This document shows, piece after piece, positions 13,128 through 24,806 of a stretch of 64,000 nucleotides of DNA. The position numbers and the translations under genes are program-made. Position 1 is the first letter of the stretch, and each line of letters starts with the position of its first letter. The stretch lies in NCBI GenBank assembly GCA_008711295.1, contig VUYV01000123.1, positions 2,313,873 to 2,377,872 of the forward strand. The letters are read 5' to 3'. A model generated the notes under the pieces. That model did no database searches and was not told the DNA's origin. It was given only the letters and a program-made list of their open reading frames with translations. Source of the DNA: Anarhynchus alexandrinus. Lineage: Eukaryota; Chordata; Aves; Charadriiformes; Charadriidae.

Positions 13128-13864
13128 TGTCGTGGTTTAGGCCAAATCGGCTACTGGGGACCTGAGGGACCCCAGATGGGACCGACAGATGCTCCCCTCT
13201 ACCCCTCTTCAAAGAGAGAGGCAGAGGAGGAAAAAGAGACTTATGAGTTTAGAAGGAACTAAACTACTTTAATGAAATATTAATACTAAAATAAAAAGAA
13301 ATAATGAAAAAAATATATACAAAACCATATCAAGCTCCCGAGATGACAATCACGACACCAGCTGGCACTGGGCCAATCCCAGGCTGGACTCGGTGACGGA
13401 CGGGAATTGGATTCCGGATCTGGATTTAGGATTGGGATCACAAGCAGACAAACGGAGTCCTCCTCAGACGTCGGTAATCGAAGGAAAGCCAGCTGACCCT
13501 TTGATCCATCAACTCTTATACTGAGCATGATGCAGATGGGATGGAATACCCTGTTGGTCAGTTTTGGGTCACCTGTCCTGTCCGCTCCTCCCTGCAGGTG
13601 GGACCCCACTACGCTTTTTCGCTTCCGACCTTCCAACGGGGCAAACAACAAAGTTGGTTGGCCTTGGGTGTTACAGCAATAAGTATAAGCAAGAGCCTCT
13701 CTTCATACCATGCCTGGGCATCAGCTATAAACATTGGTCTTATCACTCTGAGAAAGTGAACACTGTCTGCACAATATGCTGTTCATTTCAGTAGTTAGAA
13801 GAGGCCCAGCTAAGAAGCGAAGTTACTGAACAAAATTGGTTCTGTTTTACCTCAAACCAGGACA
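13128..13864 (-). mobile_element. Solo LTR of an avian endogenous retrovirus
   Basis: This is a 737 bp unit with TG...CA termini: it starts TGTCGTGGTTTAGG on the plus strand and ends CTCAAACCAGGACA, so the two ends form an imperfect inverted repeat. Read on the minus strand, U3 lies at the right. A TATA-like CAGTATAAGAG lies near 13513-13523, and ATTAAA (near 13266-13275) is a candidate polyadenylation signal. No gag, pol or env sequence lies on either side, so it is a solo LTR, normally left by LTR-LTR recombination. The flanks (ACCTG left, ACCCC right) do not form a clean target-site duplication. Confidence 0.85.
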
Positions 13865-14121
13865 ACCCCCAAGACTGTATTTTAAGTATATGTAGTATCA
13901 CACTATATAATTTGTGCACTATCTGTATTTCCTTCTGAAAAAAAATATTGTGAGCTGAAATACATACAAGCGAACTTGAAAACAAAAAAAAAAAGAAAGT
14001 CAAAGAAAGTATTACAATGAACATATTTGCTTTCCATATATACTTTCAGTTATCTGCCGCTATACCTGTCCTTCCCTTTGTCATCCATGAAAAGGAGCTT
14101 CTCACCAAGATGACAACAATG

Positions 14122-14882
14122 ATAGAATAATAGAATGGTTAGAGTTGGAAGGGACCTTAAAGATCATCTACTTCTACCCCCCTGCCGTCATCAGGGACAC
14201 CTTCCACTAGACCAGGTTACTCAAACCGCCATCCAACCTGGCCTTGAACACTTCCAGTGAGGGCGCATCCACAACTTCTCTGGGCAGCCTGTTCCAGTGT
14301 CTCACCACTGCAACAGTAAAGAATTTCTTCCTAACATCTAATCTAAATCTACCCTCTTTCAATGTAAAGCCATTAAGACTCTTCCTATTGCTACACTCCC
14401 TGATAGAGTCCCTCCCCATATTTCCTGTAGGCACACTTTAGGTACTGGAAGGCTGCTGTAAGTTCTCCTGGAGCCTTCTCTTCTCCAGGCTGAACAAACC
14501 CAACTCTCTCAGCCTGTCTTGATAGAAGAGATGCTCCAGCCCTCTGATCATCTTCATGGCCCTCCTCCGGTCCATGTCCTTCTCATGGATGCAGCACTCC
14601 AAGGTGTGGTCTCACAAGAGCAGAGGGGCAGAATCACCTCCCTCAACCTGCTGGCCACGCTTCTTTTGATGTAGCCCAGGATGCGGTTGGCTTTCTGCGC
14701 TGAGAGCACACATTGCTGGCTCATGTTGAGCTTCTCATCCACCAACAGCCCCAAGTCCTTCTCCTCAGGGCTGCTCTCAATGCATTCTCTGCCCAGCTTG
14801 TAATTGTGGATGGGATTGACTTGACCCAGGTGCAGGACCTTGCACTTGGCCTTGTTGAACTTCATGAGGTTTGCACAGGCCT
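14122..14882 (-). mobile_element. CR1 LINE, 5'-truncated
   Basis: The 3' end is at the left, with degenerate ATAGAAT octamers at 14122-14136 and then the conserved 3' untranslated block and the ORF2 C-terminal half. Similarity to CR1 stops near 14882 within the '[10 protein letters not shown]' region, so most of the reverse transcriptase is absent. This is the ordinary product of incomplete reverse transcription. Confidence 0.93.
14207..14865 (-). pseudogene. CR1 ORF2 C-terminal remnant
   Basis: The minus strand encodes the post-palm part of CR1 ORF2 in two pieces. 14554-14865 gives [14 protein letters not shown], through [21 protein letters not shown], to ASRLREVILPL. 14207-14434 gives FRLDVRKKFFTVAVVRHWNR, ending [17 protein letters not shown]. 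The segment between them is shifted out of frame, so no continuous protein is possible. It lacks the catalytic palm motifs. As part of a LINE it would have served self-mobilisation; here it is inert. Confidence 0.88.
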
Positions 14883-15300
14883 AAATGTAGTCAAGCCTAG
14901 AGACACCTTTGAGCAGCTTTTCTTAAAGGATAGGTATGAGATCTTCTGCATCTGCTTGTGTCTGAATCACCAACAGAAGCACTGTCTGTGCCAAACAGTC
15001 CCATCCAACAAGATAAGAAAGTAGGCCGAAGGGATGAGGCTTTTTTTCCCAGTTTATTGGAGGTCGTGTGTGTGATAATGCAGATGAGACAAGCAAAGTG
15101 TATGCAAGATTTATTATGTCTAGCTGCAGGGGGAAGGTGGATAGCTGGGGAAACCAAGATTCTCCACTGGGCTGCACAGGGAGATCCATGCTTTGAGAGA
15201 AGCATGCCAGCCTGCAGCTGTTAGGGACTTCACTGGCCAGTGATACGTGGTTCACTACTCCCATGTCTCTTCTCCTACTATGTCTTTGTCTCAGTTTCGG
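14883..15300. other. Unclassified, less AT-rich block
   Basis: The block from about 15010 to 15300 differs in base composition from its flanks and contains two ATTTATTAT/GTTTATTGG-like stretches spaced by purine-rich sequence. Several overlapping open frames on both strands (14897-15264) share no recognisable motif. It may be a fragment of an LTR or another interspersed repeat that I cannot name. Confidence 0.3.
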
Positions 15301-16910
15301 TCCATGAAGCTTTATTCCTCTTCTTGTCTCCTCCCATTACACTTGTGTTTTCAATGTCATCGCTTCTTTCACTTTTCTTACCACTGAGCCTATAAGTTTC
15401 TTAATATTTCCCCATTTCCCACTAATCTGTGTTACTGACATGTTCTTGTTTTAAGCTGTTCCACAGACCAGTGTCTGCCCTGATCATTAACTCGATCCAA
15501 TGAACATGCTTGATTGTAATAAACCCTATTGAAATGGTTGATTTAGGTAAAACACATTTAGGGTGGATTCAGGTTAAACACACAAAACTAAATGGAGCTA
15601 CTCATCTGCTTGCTCCCTCTCTCAGAAACTTAATTAGTAATGTGAACAGCTTTGGATCAACATGTTTCCTTTTATTTGATGCCTTCTTAACTAAGTCATT
15701 GTAGGGAGGGAATTTTTTACTGTCTGTTACCATTGTACCACAGATGTAACAGACAAAAGAACAATCATCAGAACAATGTGACTGAGAATATAGTTTCATA
15801 TTCATCTTCTCCTGTGGAAACGAAAATACATTTTCCTTCTTATTTTATAATGTCGACCATTTCACTGAGCTAGTTTACAGTATGACTCCGACTATTACAC
15901 CACCAGCAAATGTCACTGCATTTGTAGAAACAGGGAGCTGAGAAAGCAAAGTGAGAGGTGGCAAAAATTTCTTAAACTGATTTTGCAGTGCAGAAAACAT
16001 TCAATTAGATTTACTGTCATAGAACATCTTAAGAACTATTCTGAAAGGAATGGCTAAAATCACAGCTCAGATTCTGTAAGAAAAATAAAACTCAGTAAAA
16101 CCTCAGTAGGCATTTGGAAAAAATTTTAGTTCTCCCCTTGTCAAATTCAGGGGTTAGGTACACAAGGTTTCTCTACATCAGCTCTACACCCCATCCTAAT
16201 CTCCGTTCTCTCAGGCTGTTCTCTTCCTCCCTTTTCCTTTCAGTATTCCTGCAAAAAGTAGTATTCAACTCCAAAGTGAGGTATTTGAGTCTAAGCATCT
16301 GCACGTAGGTGTTTATACAAAAGCCTAAGTTCTCACAAAGTCAAGGAGATCCACTCAGCACATTCATACAAGTCAGAACAACTTTTCAGTTCACCCTAGA
16401 TTAGACGTCTCTGTTTAGATGGATGACAATCCTTCTACACATTGTTTTCTATATTGAACAGAAACTTGATTCAATTGCCAGAACAAAAATTTTTAGTGAT
16501 ATTGGAGGTGCAGTAGGACAATCTACCCAACCTCTAGTTCTTAGTCTGGTATCTTAGGGCAAAGCAAGAGTAGGTCTCACCTGTTATTTTCAAGCCTTGT
16601 GTGGATGCTTCGAATGGCACAGAGCATTTCAAAGAGTTCTACATGTTTAAGTTTTGGCAATTAAATTGATCTCCCAGTTTATGTATAAACATTACATTGC
16701 AGACAGGTACTTTTAGATTCAGAATAACACTGAAGATGTTGAAAAGGCTAAGTCACAGAGTAAGACACTGTGTTTGCTTGTACCTACAGACCCAGATTCT
16801 GATATCCTAATTTCTTCTTGCTGAGTAGCATGAATCTTAACCTTCTTAATGAAATTAGCTATAACTTCATTATATGCAGGGATTGTCACTTTGTGTACAG
16901 TTGTAATTTA
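15301..16910. other. Gene-free sequence
   Basis: No gene, RNA gene or repeat family recognised. Confidence 0.6.
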
Positions 16911-16936
16911 TAGAATCATAGAATCATAGAATGGTT
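16911..16936 (-). mobile_element. CR1 3' tip (octamers only)
   Basis: Consecutive ATAGAATC-type octamers followed by ATGG match the extreme 3' end of CR1 on the minus strand. The body that should continue rightward is absent and replaced by a TA/CA microsatellite. Confidence 0.75.
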
Positions 16937-17135
16937 TTTTATATATATACACACACACACACCCCACTGTAGTTTACTTTCTGAATTTTCTGTTTTCTGC
17001 AGGTTGGGGTCTTTTTTTTTTAGTATATTTTATATATATAAATATATATATAAAATAAATATATATAAATAAATACATATAAAAATAAATAAATAAATAA
17101 ATATTTTTTATATATTTTAGTATAGTTTTATAATA
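16937..17135. repeat. AT-rich microsatellite block
   Basis: A (TA)n/(CA)n run (16942-16963) is followed, after a short unique stretch, by (TA)n and (AAAT/AAATA)n from about 17022 to 17128. Such repeats are probably variable in length. Confidence 0.88.
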
Positions 17136-17294
17136 TACTTAGCAAAACAGGAATGGCTTATTCAGAAACTTGGCAGATCACTTCACCCTGTAATTATGGA
17201 GTTTTTTTTTCAGAAACCTGGTTGATAATCAACTGTCTGTTGCCTCAGAATCCATTACATAAAACTGGAAGACCACAGACATGCTTTTTGATAT

Positions 17295-17873
17295 TCATAG
17301 AATCATAGAATGGTTTAGGTTGGAAAGGACCTTGAAGATCATCGAGTTCCAACCCCCCTGACATAGGCAGGGACACCTCCCACTAGACCAGGTTGCCCAA
17401 GGCCACGTCCAGCCTGGCCTTGAACACCTCCAGGGATGGGGCCTCAACAGCCTCTCGGGGCAACCTGTTCCAGAGCCTTACCACCCTCAAAGTGAAAAAC
17501 TTCTTCCTAATGTTCAATCTAAACTTGCCCTCTTCCTGTTTGAAGCCATTCCCCCTTGTCCTGTCACTACATGCCCTAGTAAAAAGTCCTTCCCCAGCTC
17601 TCCTGTAGGCCCCCTTTAGGTACTGAAAGGCCGCAATAAGATCTCCCCGGAACCTTCTCTTCTCCAGGCTGAACAGCCCCAACTCTTTCAGCCTCTCCTC
17701 ATAGGAGAGGTGCTCCAGCCCTCGGATCATCCTCGTGGCTCTCCTCTGGACACGCTCCAGCAGGTCCATGTCCTTCTTATGTTGGGGACTCGAGAGCTGG
17801 ATGCAGTACTCCAGGTGGGTTCTCTCGAGAGTGGAGTAGAGGGGCAGAATCACCTCCCTCGCCCTGCTGGCCC
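17295..17873 (-). mobile_element. CR1 LINE, young 5'-truncated copy
   Basis: CATAGAATCATAGAATGG at the left marks the intact 3' end, followed by the conserved 3' untranslated block and an undamaged ORF2 C-terminus. The copy is truncated near 17873 in the 'REVILPLYS' region. Over about 265 bp of the 3' part it differs from the copy at 28049 at only about five positions by eye, so the two belong to the same recently active subfamily. Confidence 0.95.
17383..17853 (-). pseudogene. CR1 ORF2 C-terminal fragment, still open
   Basis: A continuous 156-codon frame encodes the last part of CR1 ORF2: [49 protein letters not shown], then [20 protein letters not shown] to the natural stop. In LINEs this region follows the reverse transcriptase palm. 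The ATG at 17853 is only an internal methionine. The fragment lacks the endonuclease and catalytic domains and cannot act alone. Its freedom from stops reflects youth, not selection. Confidence 0.9.
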
Positions 17874-17880
17874 CATCACA

Positions 17881-18065
17881 GTCTTCTTTTCTCTAGACTA
17901 AAAAGACCCAAGTCCCTCAGCCTTTCCTCATAAGAAAGATGCTCCAGTACCCTAATCATCTTTGCAGCCCTTTGCTGGACCGTCTCCAGCAGATCTGTGT
18001 CTTTCTTGAACTGGGGAGCCCAGAACTGGACACAATACTCCAGATGTGGCCTCACCAGGGCAGAT
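17881..18065 (-). mobile_element. Second CR1 fragment, abutting the first
   Basis: In the same orientation as the copy ending at 17873, this piece restarts within ORF2: it reads back from an 'LFSLEKR'-equivalent through 'EEQRLRDLG'-like text to a '[10 protein letters not shown]'-like region. The overlapping part of ORF2 therefore occurs twice in a row. The wording differs clearly from the first copy (for example CTTTGCTGGACCGTCTCCAG), so it is another CR1 subfamily. It has lost its own 3' end. Confidence 0.85.
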
Positions 18066-19199
18066 GCAAATTTCCTTGATTCTTTTTTGTTATTTGATGT
18101 ATTTTAGCTTTAAATAATTCACCGAAGTAGTAACATCAGTAGTAACAAAAATAAGTAAACAAAAGATTTCTGATAGAATTTGAAGGACACCAGAAAGAGT
18201 ATTTTTATTTTTAGGTCTATTCCCTTAATACTTTAGTTGAAATCCTTGAAACAGTTTATACTTTGTGTAGTGTGTCACTGAACAAGAAAAGATGCATACA
18301 GGGTGTGGTCTTTCTACTAAAGATCATCAGAGTTATTCTCAGAAATATTAGACATATATCAAGAATCCTTGGGTTGGCAAACTCATTATAGTTAGAACAA
18401 GTTCTGAATCTGAACCTAAATATTTCTTTCTTTTCATATTCATGCAAGTGACATTACTGTCAGTGTCATGAAAAACTTTCCAATAGTTATTGCTCTTCTT
18501 CAATGACTGTCCTGAAACAACTGTAACAGAACAGAAAAGATTCTTTTACTAATGTTGACAGTTCAGACAGGTTCTTTTTGCTGTTCTTTTATTCTTTTCA
18601 AGAATGAGAATTTGAAAGTAAAATTATTACCTCTTTTCTCCCAGCAAGATTTTGCTTTTTGCTAGTCCTATTGTAATCAGAGCACTTCTCACAGTGATGA
18701 AAGTCATCATCATCGTAAATGATCTATATGCTTCACACATTATGAAGATGGCTCAATTAGACTTCTTTCAATGAAGTAAAAGAAATTGAAGTTTCTGGAG
18801 CAATGAATTGTCTTGGTCACAGACTCTTCAGCACAATCTACCTCATGTGTGTAAGAGCAAAGAACACAAATATACCTTCTTCTCTCAGACTTGGTTATTT
18901 GGTTGTCCATTGTTTATGGAAATATTTTGATTTGCATTAATTTCTTTTTCCGTTGCACTTAAAATTGCTCTACACACATTTCCTCTCATCCAAAGAGCAT
19001 ACTGGATTTATAGTAGAACCCAGGGACTATTGCCAACATTAGATACTTGTTATACACACTATGCTACTAGAAAATTGCTTCCAGCCTCAAAAGCTTATAA
19101 CCAAAAAAGGCAGTGCAAACTACTGTTAAGAAAAAGGAAGTACCGCTCTCACCATTTACAGCTGATAACACATGGTCAATTAATTAGGCTGGAAAAATT
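18066..19199. other. Gene-free AT-rich sequence
   Basis: No gene or repeat family recognised. The plus-strand open frame from 19030 runs into the start of the next CR1 and is not a gene. Confidence 0.6.
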
Positions 19200-20026
19200 A
19201 ATAGGCTGGAAAAGTGGACTAACAAGAACCTTATGAAGTTCAACAAGGACAAGGGTAAGGTCTTGCACCTGGGAAAACATAATCCAGGAGCACAGCACAG
19301 ACTGGGATCTATCCAGCTGGGGAGCAGCTCTGTGGAAAGGGACCTGGGGGTCCTGGTGCACAACAGGCTCAATATGAGTGAACAGTGTGCTGCTGCAGCA
19401 AAGACAGACAACAGTATGCTGAGTTACATCAACACAGGCATCACCAGCAGAGATAAAGAAGTCATTATGCCACTCTACTTAGTGCTTGTCAGGCCACACC
19501 TGGAATACTGTATTCAGTTTTGGGCGCTGCTATATATAAAAAAAAAGATGTGGACAGGCTGGAGTGGGGTCTAGAGGAGGCCACAAAGATGATCAAAGGA
19601 CTGGGAAGCTTGCCATATGAGGAAAGGCTGAGAGAACTGGTTTCGTTCAGCCTTGAGAAAAGAAGGGTTAGGGGAGACCTTATCACCATGATCCAGAATT
19701 TAAAGAGTGGCTACAAAAGAGATGGATGGAGACTCCCTTTTTATAAGGAGTGACATGGAAAAGACGAGGGGTAATGGGTATATGTTACTCCTGGGGACAT
19801 TCTGATTGGACACGAAAGGAAAATTTTTCACAATAAGAACAATCAGCCATTGGAATAATCTCCCCAGGGAAGTGGTGGATTCCCCATCACTGGACACTTT
19901 CAAGATTCATCTGGACAGGGTGCTGGGCCATCTTGTCTAAACCATGCTTTTGCCAAGAAAGTTTAGACCAGATGATCCCTGAGGTCCCTTCCAAATTGGT
20001 ATTCTAGTATTCTATGATTCTATGAA
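19200..20026 (+). mobile_element. CR1 LINE, plus strand, with complete 3' end
   Basis: The element begins in ORF2 just before MKFNKDKGKVLHLG and runs through the C-terminal region and 3' untranslated block to TATTCTATGATTCTATGAA at 20008-20026. The 3' octamers are intact. The 5' side is truncated, as usual. The protein differs in subfamily wording from the 17.3 and 28.0 kb copies. Confidence 0.93.
19233..19945 (+). pseudogene. CR1 ORF2 C-terminal remnant with frameshift
   Basis: Frame 1 (from 19233) encodes MKFNKDKGKVLHLGKHNPGA to RPHLEYCIQFWALLYIKKKM. Frame 2 (from about 19520) continues with DVDRLEWGLEEATKMIKGLG, SLPYEERLRELVSFSLEKRR and so on. The switch is at a run of nine A near 19539-19547, a typical slip site. 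Beyond 19753 a stop interrupts the frame, though ORF2-like residues can be followed to the 'VVDSPSLDTFKIHLDRVLGH' region. The remnant is non-functional. Confidence 0.88.
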
Positions 20027-21491
20027 TTAACTTTTCAAATGAGAATCATATTTTTCTTTTATGTATGTTTTTGGCTTACACATTTGTATAAATACCTGAC
20101 TCAATGAAAGTTTACCCCCAAATCACTTTCCAGCAAACTGACTGTACAATTGTCCTTTAAAGAATGTGCTTGCTTCAGATACTTTTGCACCATGGCACTG
20201 AGGCCTCTTATTAAAGTACTAAGTTTTCTCCATACAGTTCAAAGCATTATTTCACACCAAAATAATGTTTCCTTGAAATAATTATTTTATGGCAACTGTA
20301 AAAATACATGCAACCTATTAACTTCTCAGAGATATTTCTGAAGCACTTTTCACTCATATTTTACCTCTCTAGACTTCTGAAGAAATGGAAAAACATGGCT
20401 TGTCTTTAGCCCCTTCTTCAGGATGCTGAGTCTCTGAACATTTTTTGGTTTATAATTCTTTTATATATCTCAGTGAAAAAGTAATCTTTTTGACCTCAGC
20501 TTTAGTTCTTACAATTTTGTATCATGGAGTTGCAATTTAATAGTATTTTGTTCATCACTACCATTCCATAATACAGTAGGTAATATCATCAGTGAGAAAT
20601 ATTTTCCCACAGATTTAAAGCCATACACTGATACTTTGTCTCCTTCCTCACTTTCTTGATTATTTTCTTTTCTATTTAACAACTTGTCTATTTAATTTGT
20701 CTTTCCAGGTGCTTGATTTTTTTATTTTTTAAACAATTACATCTCCTGGCATTTTGGTAGTGCTAAAGCAGCTCTTTTATACATGTGATAGTTTAGGGTC
20801 TTTTGGTTCTGTTTTTTTCCCATTCATTAACGGTGACAAATTGTTATCTTCCTCGTGTTAATAACAGTAGTAATGTCAGATGTTTCCTTTGGCTACCTTT
20901 AGACACTAAGCACTCTGTATGAAACATTTCACAAAAAACAGAATGCAGAGCCCAGACTTGTCATGACTCCACTTCTCTGTGCTTCAGTTTCCATCAGTGT
21001 GGTGTAAATAGAGAGAATTGGTACTGTAAATAAAACGAATGCAGTCTTCATGCTAGTCAGTTCTTGTCAGAATTATTTTTAAATATATACGTTTCCCAAA
21101 GCACAGATCTGACAAATCAGTTTGTTTATGTTGGCTAATGCATAACCATAAGTTTTACATAAAGTTTTGAGCTGCTTTAGAAATTGTCTATGTCAATGAC
21201 ATCTGTTCACACCTGAACTGTACAGGTACCAGTTTTGAAGAAACCCTGATAGATGTGATATTTGACCTTGGCTTCAGAAAGCCCAAGTGCAAATCTTTGT
21301 CCATTTAATACTTCAGTACTTACATAAAGTGGAATATTCCCAAGTAAAAAGCATTAGACAAAGTGCATGTAGTCAGGTTAGTACCTCAGCAATCAAGATA
21401 GTCCAACCTTGTACTCTAACCTACAAGTTATTGGCTATTCTATATTCTCACTTATTTCCTATAGAAGATAGTGTACGTTACAGAGGGCCGA
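20027..21491. other. Gene-free AT-rich sequence
   Basis: No gene, RNA gene or repeat family recognised. Confidence 0.6.

Positions 21492-21547
<56 letters not shown>
21492..21547. repeat. (AAT)n microsatellite
   Basis: A perfect trinucleotide array of about 18-19 units, bounded by GGGCCG on the left and AAACC on the right. Its purity and length make it a likely length polymorphism. Confidence 0.97.
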
Positions 21548-21548
<1 letters not shown>

Positions 21549-24500
21549 CCTCATTGGATGGAAAACTCTTTCCTGCAGAACTCCAAGTGTTGATTTTACA
21601 CTAGTATTATCCATGGAAAGATAGAGAGAGACTTTTCAATGTTGAATTCAGACACCTACATTGTGCCTAGTTGTGGCTATATACCCTGAGGAGAAAGAAA
21701 GGTCTAAAGGAAGTGTCTAGTTGTGGGAAACGAAGCGAGGATATGCCTTTGAAAGCCACCAGAGGGAGATCTGGCCCACTTAAGTTAAGTGCACTTATGC
21801 CTAAATTAGTCATTAATGGACTTTGTTTCAGGTAAGTGAGAACAGAATACGACTTGGAACAGATTAATATAACCTTCTTTTAATAGGTCAAACTATAGTT
21901 TATTTATGTGGCTGTCTCATGTAAAGGAAAGACTAGAAGGAAGTGGGACAACACAGGAAATAGAGAAGATAAAAAGGTCTTCTTTACTCAAAGGTCTCCT
22001 CAAATGGTTAGGAAAATCCTATAATAAAGAAAATATAAGATTTGAGATAAATAGAATGTCATGGGGACAAACAAGCACAGAATTGCAAGGAACAGAAAAG
22101 AAATCTTGGTCTGTTGAAAGTGATTAAATCAGCGGTGAAATTTAACAAAGTGATACTGAGAGTTTTGGGAGGTTCTGGTGACCGTTTAGCTTCTTGATGA
22201 AGGAAACAGACATTTGGATGTACAAAAGAGCGATGGTGGAAAGACCTCTGAAATTAAAAGATGAGTTCCTGAAGCAAAAGGACGTACTGGTGGGTTACTG
22301 GTGGTGCTATGAAGCCTGCTACGATGTGCAATAGCCCACTCTCTTCTGCACTGTGACTGCAGCTGGCTTTTCCTCTAGGTTGTTATACAGCCAAGACAGA
22401 GGAAATGAACCATATGGGAACCCATGTGAACCATAAGGGAAAAAAACCATTTTCACCTGATTTTTGGTCTGTCACATGAACAGTCTCAAAAACTTCAGGA
22501 ACTGTTAAAAATTTGCGTATGATCAGGAGGATAGCTTCTTCAGTGATTATAGCCACTAATACTGAATATATCAAATGACCACTCTCATTTTTGAAAGAAT
22601 TAAAATTTACATAAATTATGATGTAATATTTGTTTTATTTAAAACGCAATTCCTGTTGTATATCAGATCCTTGTTCCATATGAACAATTCATAAAGAAAA
22701 TGTTTCTGTATTTTTCAAATAGCTAGCATGATTAAATTTAATTAAACTTAATTTGTTAAAATTTTAAACTGTTTTGGCTGCAATTTACATTTTAAAAATC
22801 AACCAAATTACATGCAAGTAAAGCAGGAACTTGTAATGTATTATTTCTGGAAATTCTGTTGATAAGTATCAGCTGTAATCATCTTCTGTCATTATTTTAA
22901 AAATCACAGGCCTAATTCAGGTTTAGAGCCTTATGTTGCTATACTAAAGCATCAAATAAGAGAGAATGAGGGAATGCCAGGTCCCCAGGATCTAACTGCT
23001 ACAATTAATTCTACAATGTGTTACCCTTAGTCAATTCACTAAATTTATGCATGTAACATATTTCAAATCACAATCCATGTTAAAGGAAGAGAAAACCAGT
23101 GCTTGCCATAAATACATGGAGGAAATTAAAATTTAGGGGACAGTAATATAAAAATGTACTGAATAGACTAGTGTTACTCTGAAAATCTTGTAAATCCTGT
23201 AGCAGGTATAAATGGAACATGTCATGTAGCTAGAACTTAGATTTATCATCGGAGTAATTGCAATTTTAACAGTCTCTTCAAAATACAACAAACAGCTACA
23301 AATAATCCAGTCCCATAGCACTAAGGGCTATTGTTACCCCCCTTCCCAGGGTTTGTCAGGCCTTTGCTCCCTGACCTGAGCAATTTAGTAATTCACAAGT
23401 ATTTTTACCTTCCCCCCGCCTCCTCGCTTCCCAAACTAACAAAAACAACAAAACCCTCGTAATCCTGACTCACTTCGGTCTGTTGGAAGTACCTTGAAGG
23501 AATACCAGATGGAAAAATTGTTCAGAAGAATTTTATGGAGTGACTCCTCAAGGCTCCACAGGTAGCCTACTTGGTGGTCTATGAATAAAGGAATGCATTT
23601 CAAAGAGCCTTGTGGTTAGGATCAGTGTCTGGTTAGGTTAATTAGAGCTACTGCTTGACTAGTGTTGTTTGTGGAGAACACAACTGAGATGGAATAGGAT
23701 ATAAAATATAAAATAACACTGTTAAAAGTCCTGGAAAAGTGGAAGAAGGAAGTCATTAAGAGGAAGTGAAAGACAAAAGGGAAAAGACAGATTGAGGTCC
23801 ATGTAGATGGCCACAGAAATACTTTGAAAAGATCAAAGGAGACATAAAAGAAATAAATTCAGAAGTCTGGTACACAGACAGTCCAGCAATACAGTTAGCC
23901 ATTTAGGTCCAACTAAAGGTACCCTTATATGCTTAACCTGTTATAGCACTCCTGTTTGGAGATGTTTTTTTTTTTTTTCACGTGTCTATCAAGGACAGAG
24001 GGAGTGCTTTTGATACTGTAATTTATTATTGGATAGAAACAGCTGTAGATATTCCATCTCAGAAGTAAACTTATCTTCAGTGTCCCTCACTACCTGATCT
24101 AGTAAACTTTGACATTTACTTCCCTATTTCTACAGCTTATTTGGGCATAGCAGCTGTTACATGGCCTATTTCTGATAGTTACACCCTGACTCTGAACAGG
24201 TGACATTTCAAGCAGCGTTATCTCCATTTGGAAAATAAAAATAGAGGTCATCCAAATTGTGAAAGTGTAATTTAGAAAGACAACAATTATTGTATCATGA
24301 TGTATTTTGTGTTGAACAAAAGGAAAAAGTAACATGAACGTCACCTTCTAGCATATATAGTTTAAATATACAGGGAACATAGTGAGTCTGAGATGCAATG
24401 AAATGTATTCTTCTTTTGTATCTTTTTCTGTTTCTTGGCCTCCCTATATATGTGTATTCATATACATATACTTTTACATATATGTTAAACATGAAAAAAA

Positions 24501-24791
24501 AATAGAAAATCATGCCTTTACCTCTCTAGTTAGAGAGTCTTTCTCTGAGCAAGAGGTATATAAACAATCTGTCTTACTGACCAAAATTAATAATTTTTTT
24601 CTCTCTCCTTTATGTATTTGTTTTAGTAAATTATCTTGTTATTATTATTATCATCTTTGAGTTTCCCTTTATTTTTCCCAGCCATAGAGCTGTACTTTGG
24701 GGCTAAAATAATGGAAAAGGAATAAAGCAAAATAGGTAAATAATCTCTTCAGTCTTTTTTAAGTGTGAATTTAGTAAGAGAATTTCTTTTT

Positions 24792-24806
24792 TGTGTGTGT
24801 GTGTGT
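24792..24806. repeat. (TG)n microsatellite
   Basis: About seven TG units follow a short T run. Confidence 0.85.

Noticed and set aside
13286..13759. Open frames of 121 codons (minus) and 72-76 codons (plus)
   Set aside because: They lie wholly inside the solo LTR and follow from its GC-richer composition. They show no retroviral protein features.
13123..13869. Target-site duplication around the solo LTR
   Set aside because: The flanking pentamers ACCTG and ACCCC share only ACC, too weak to claim.
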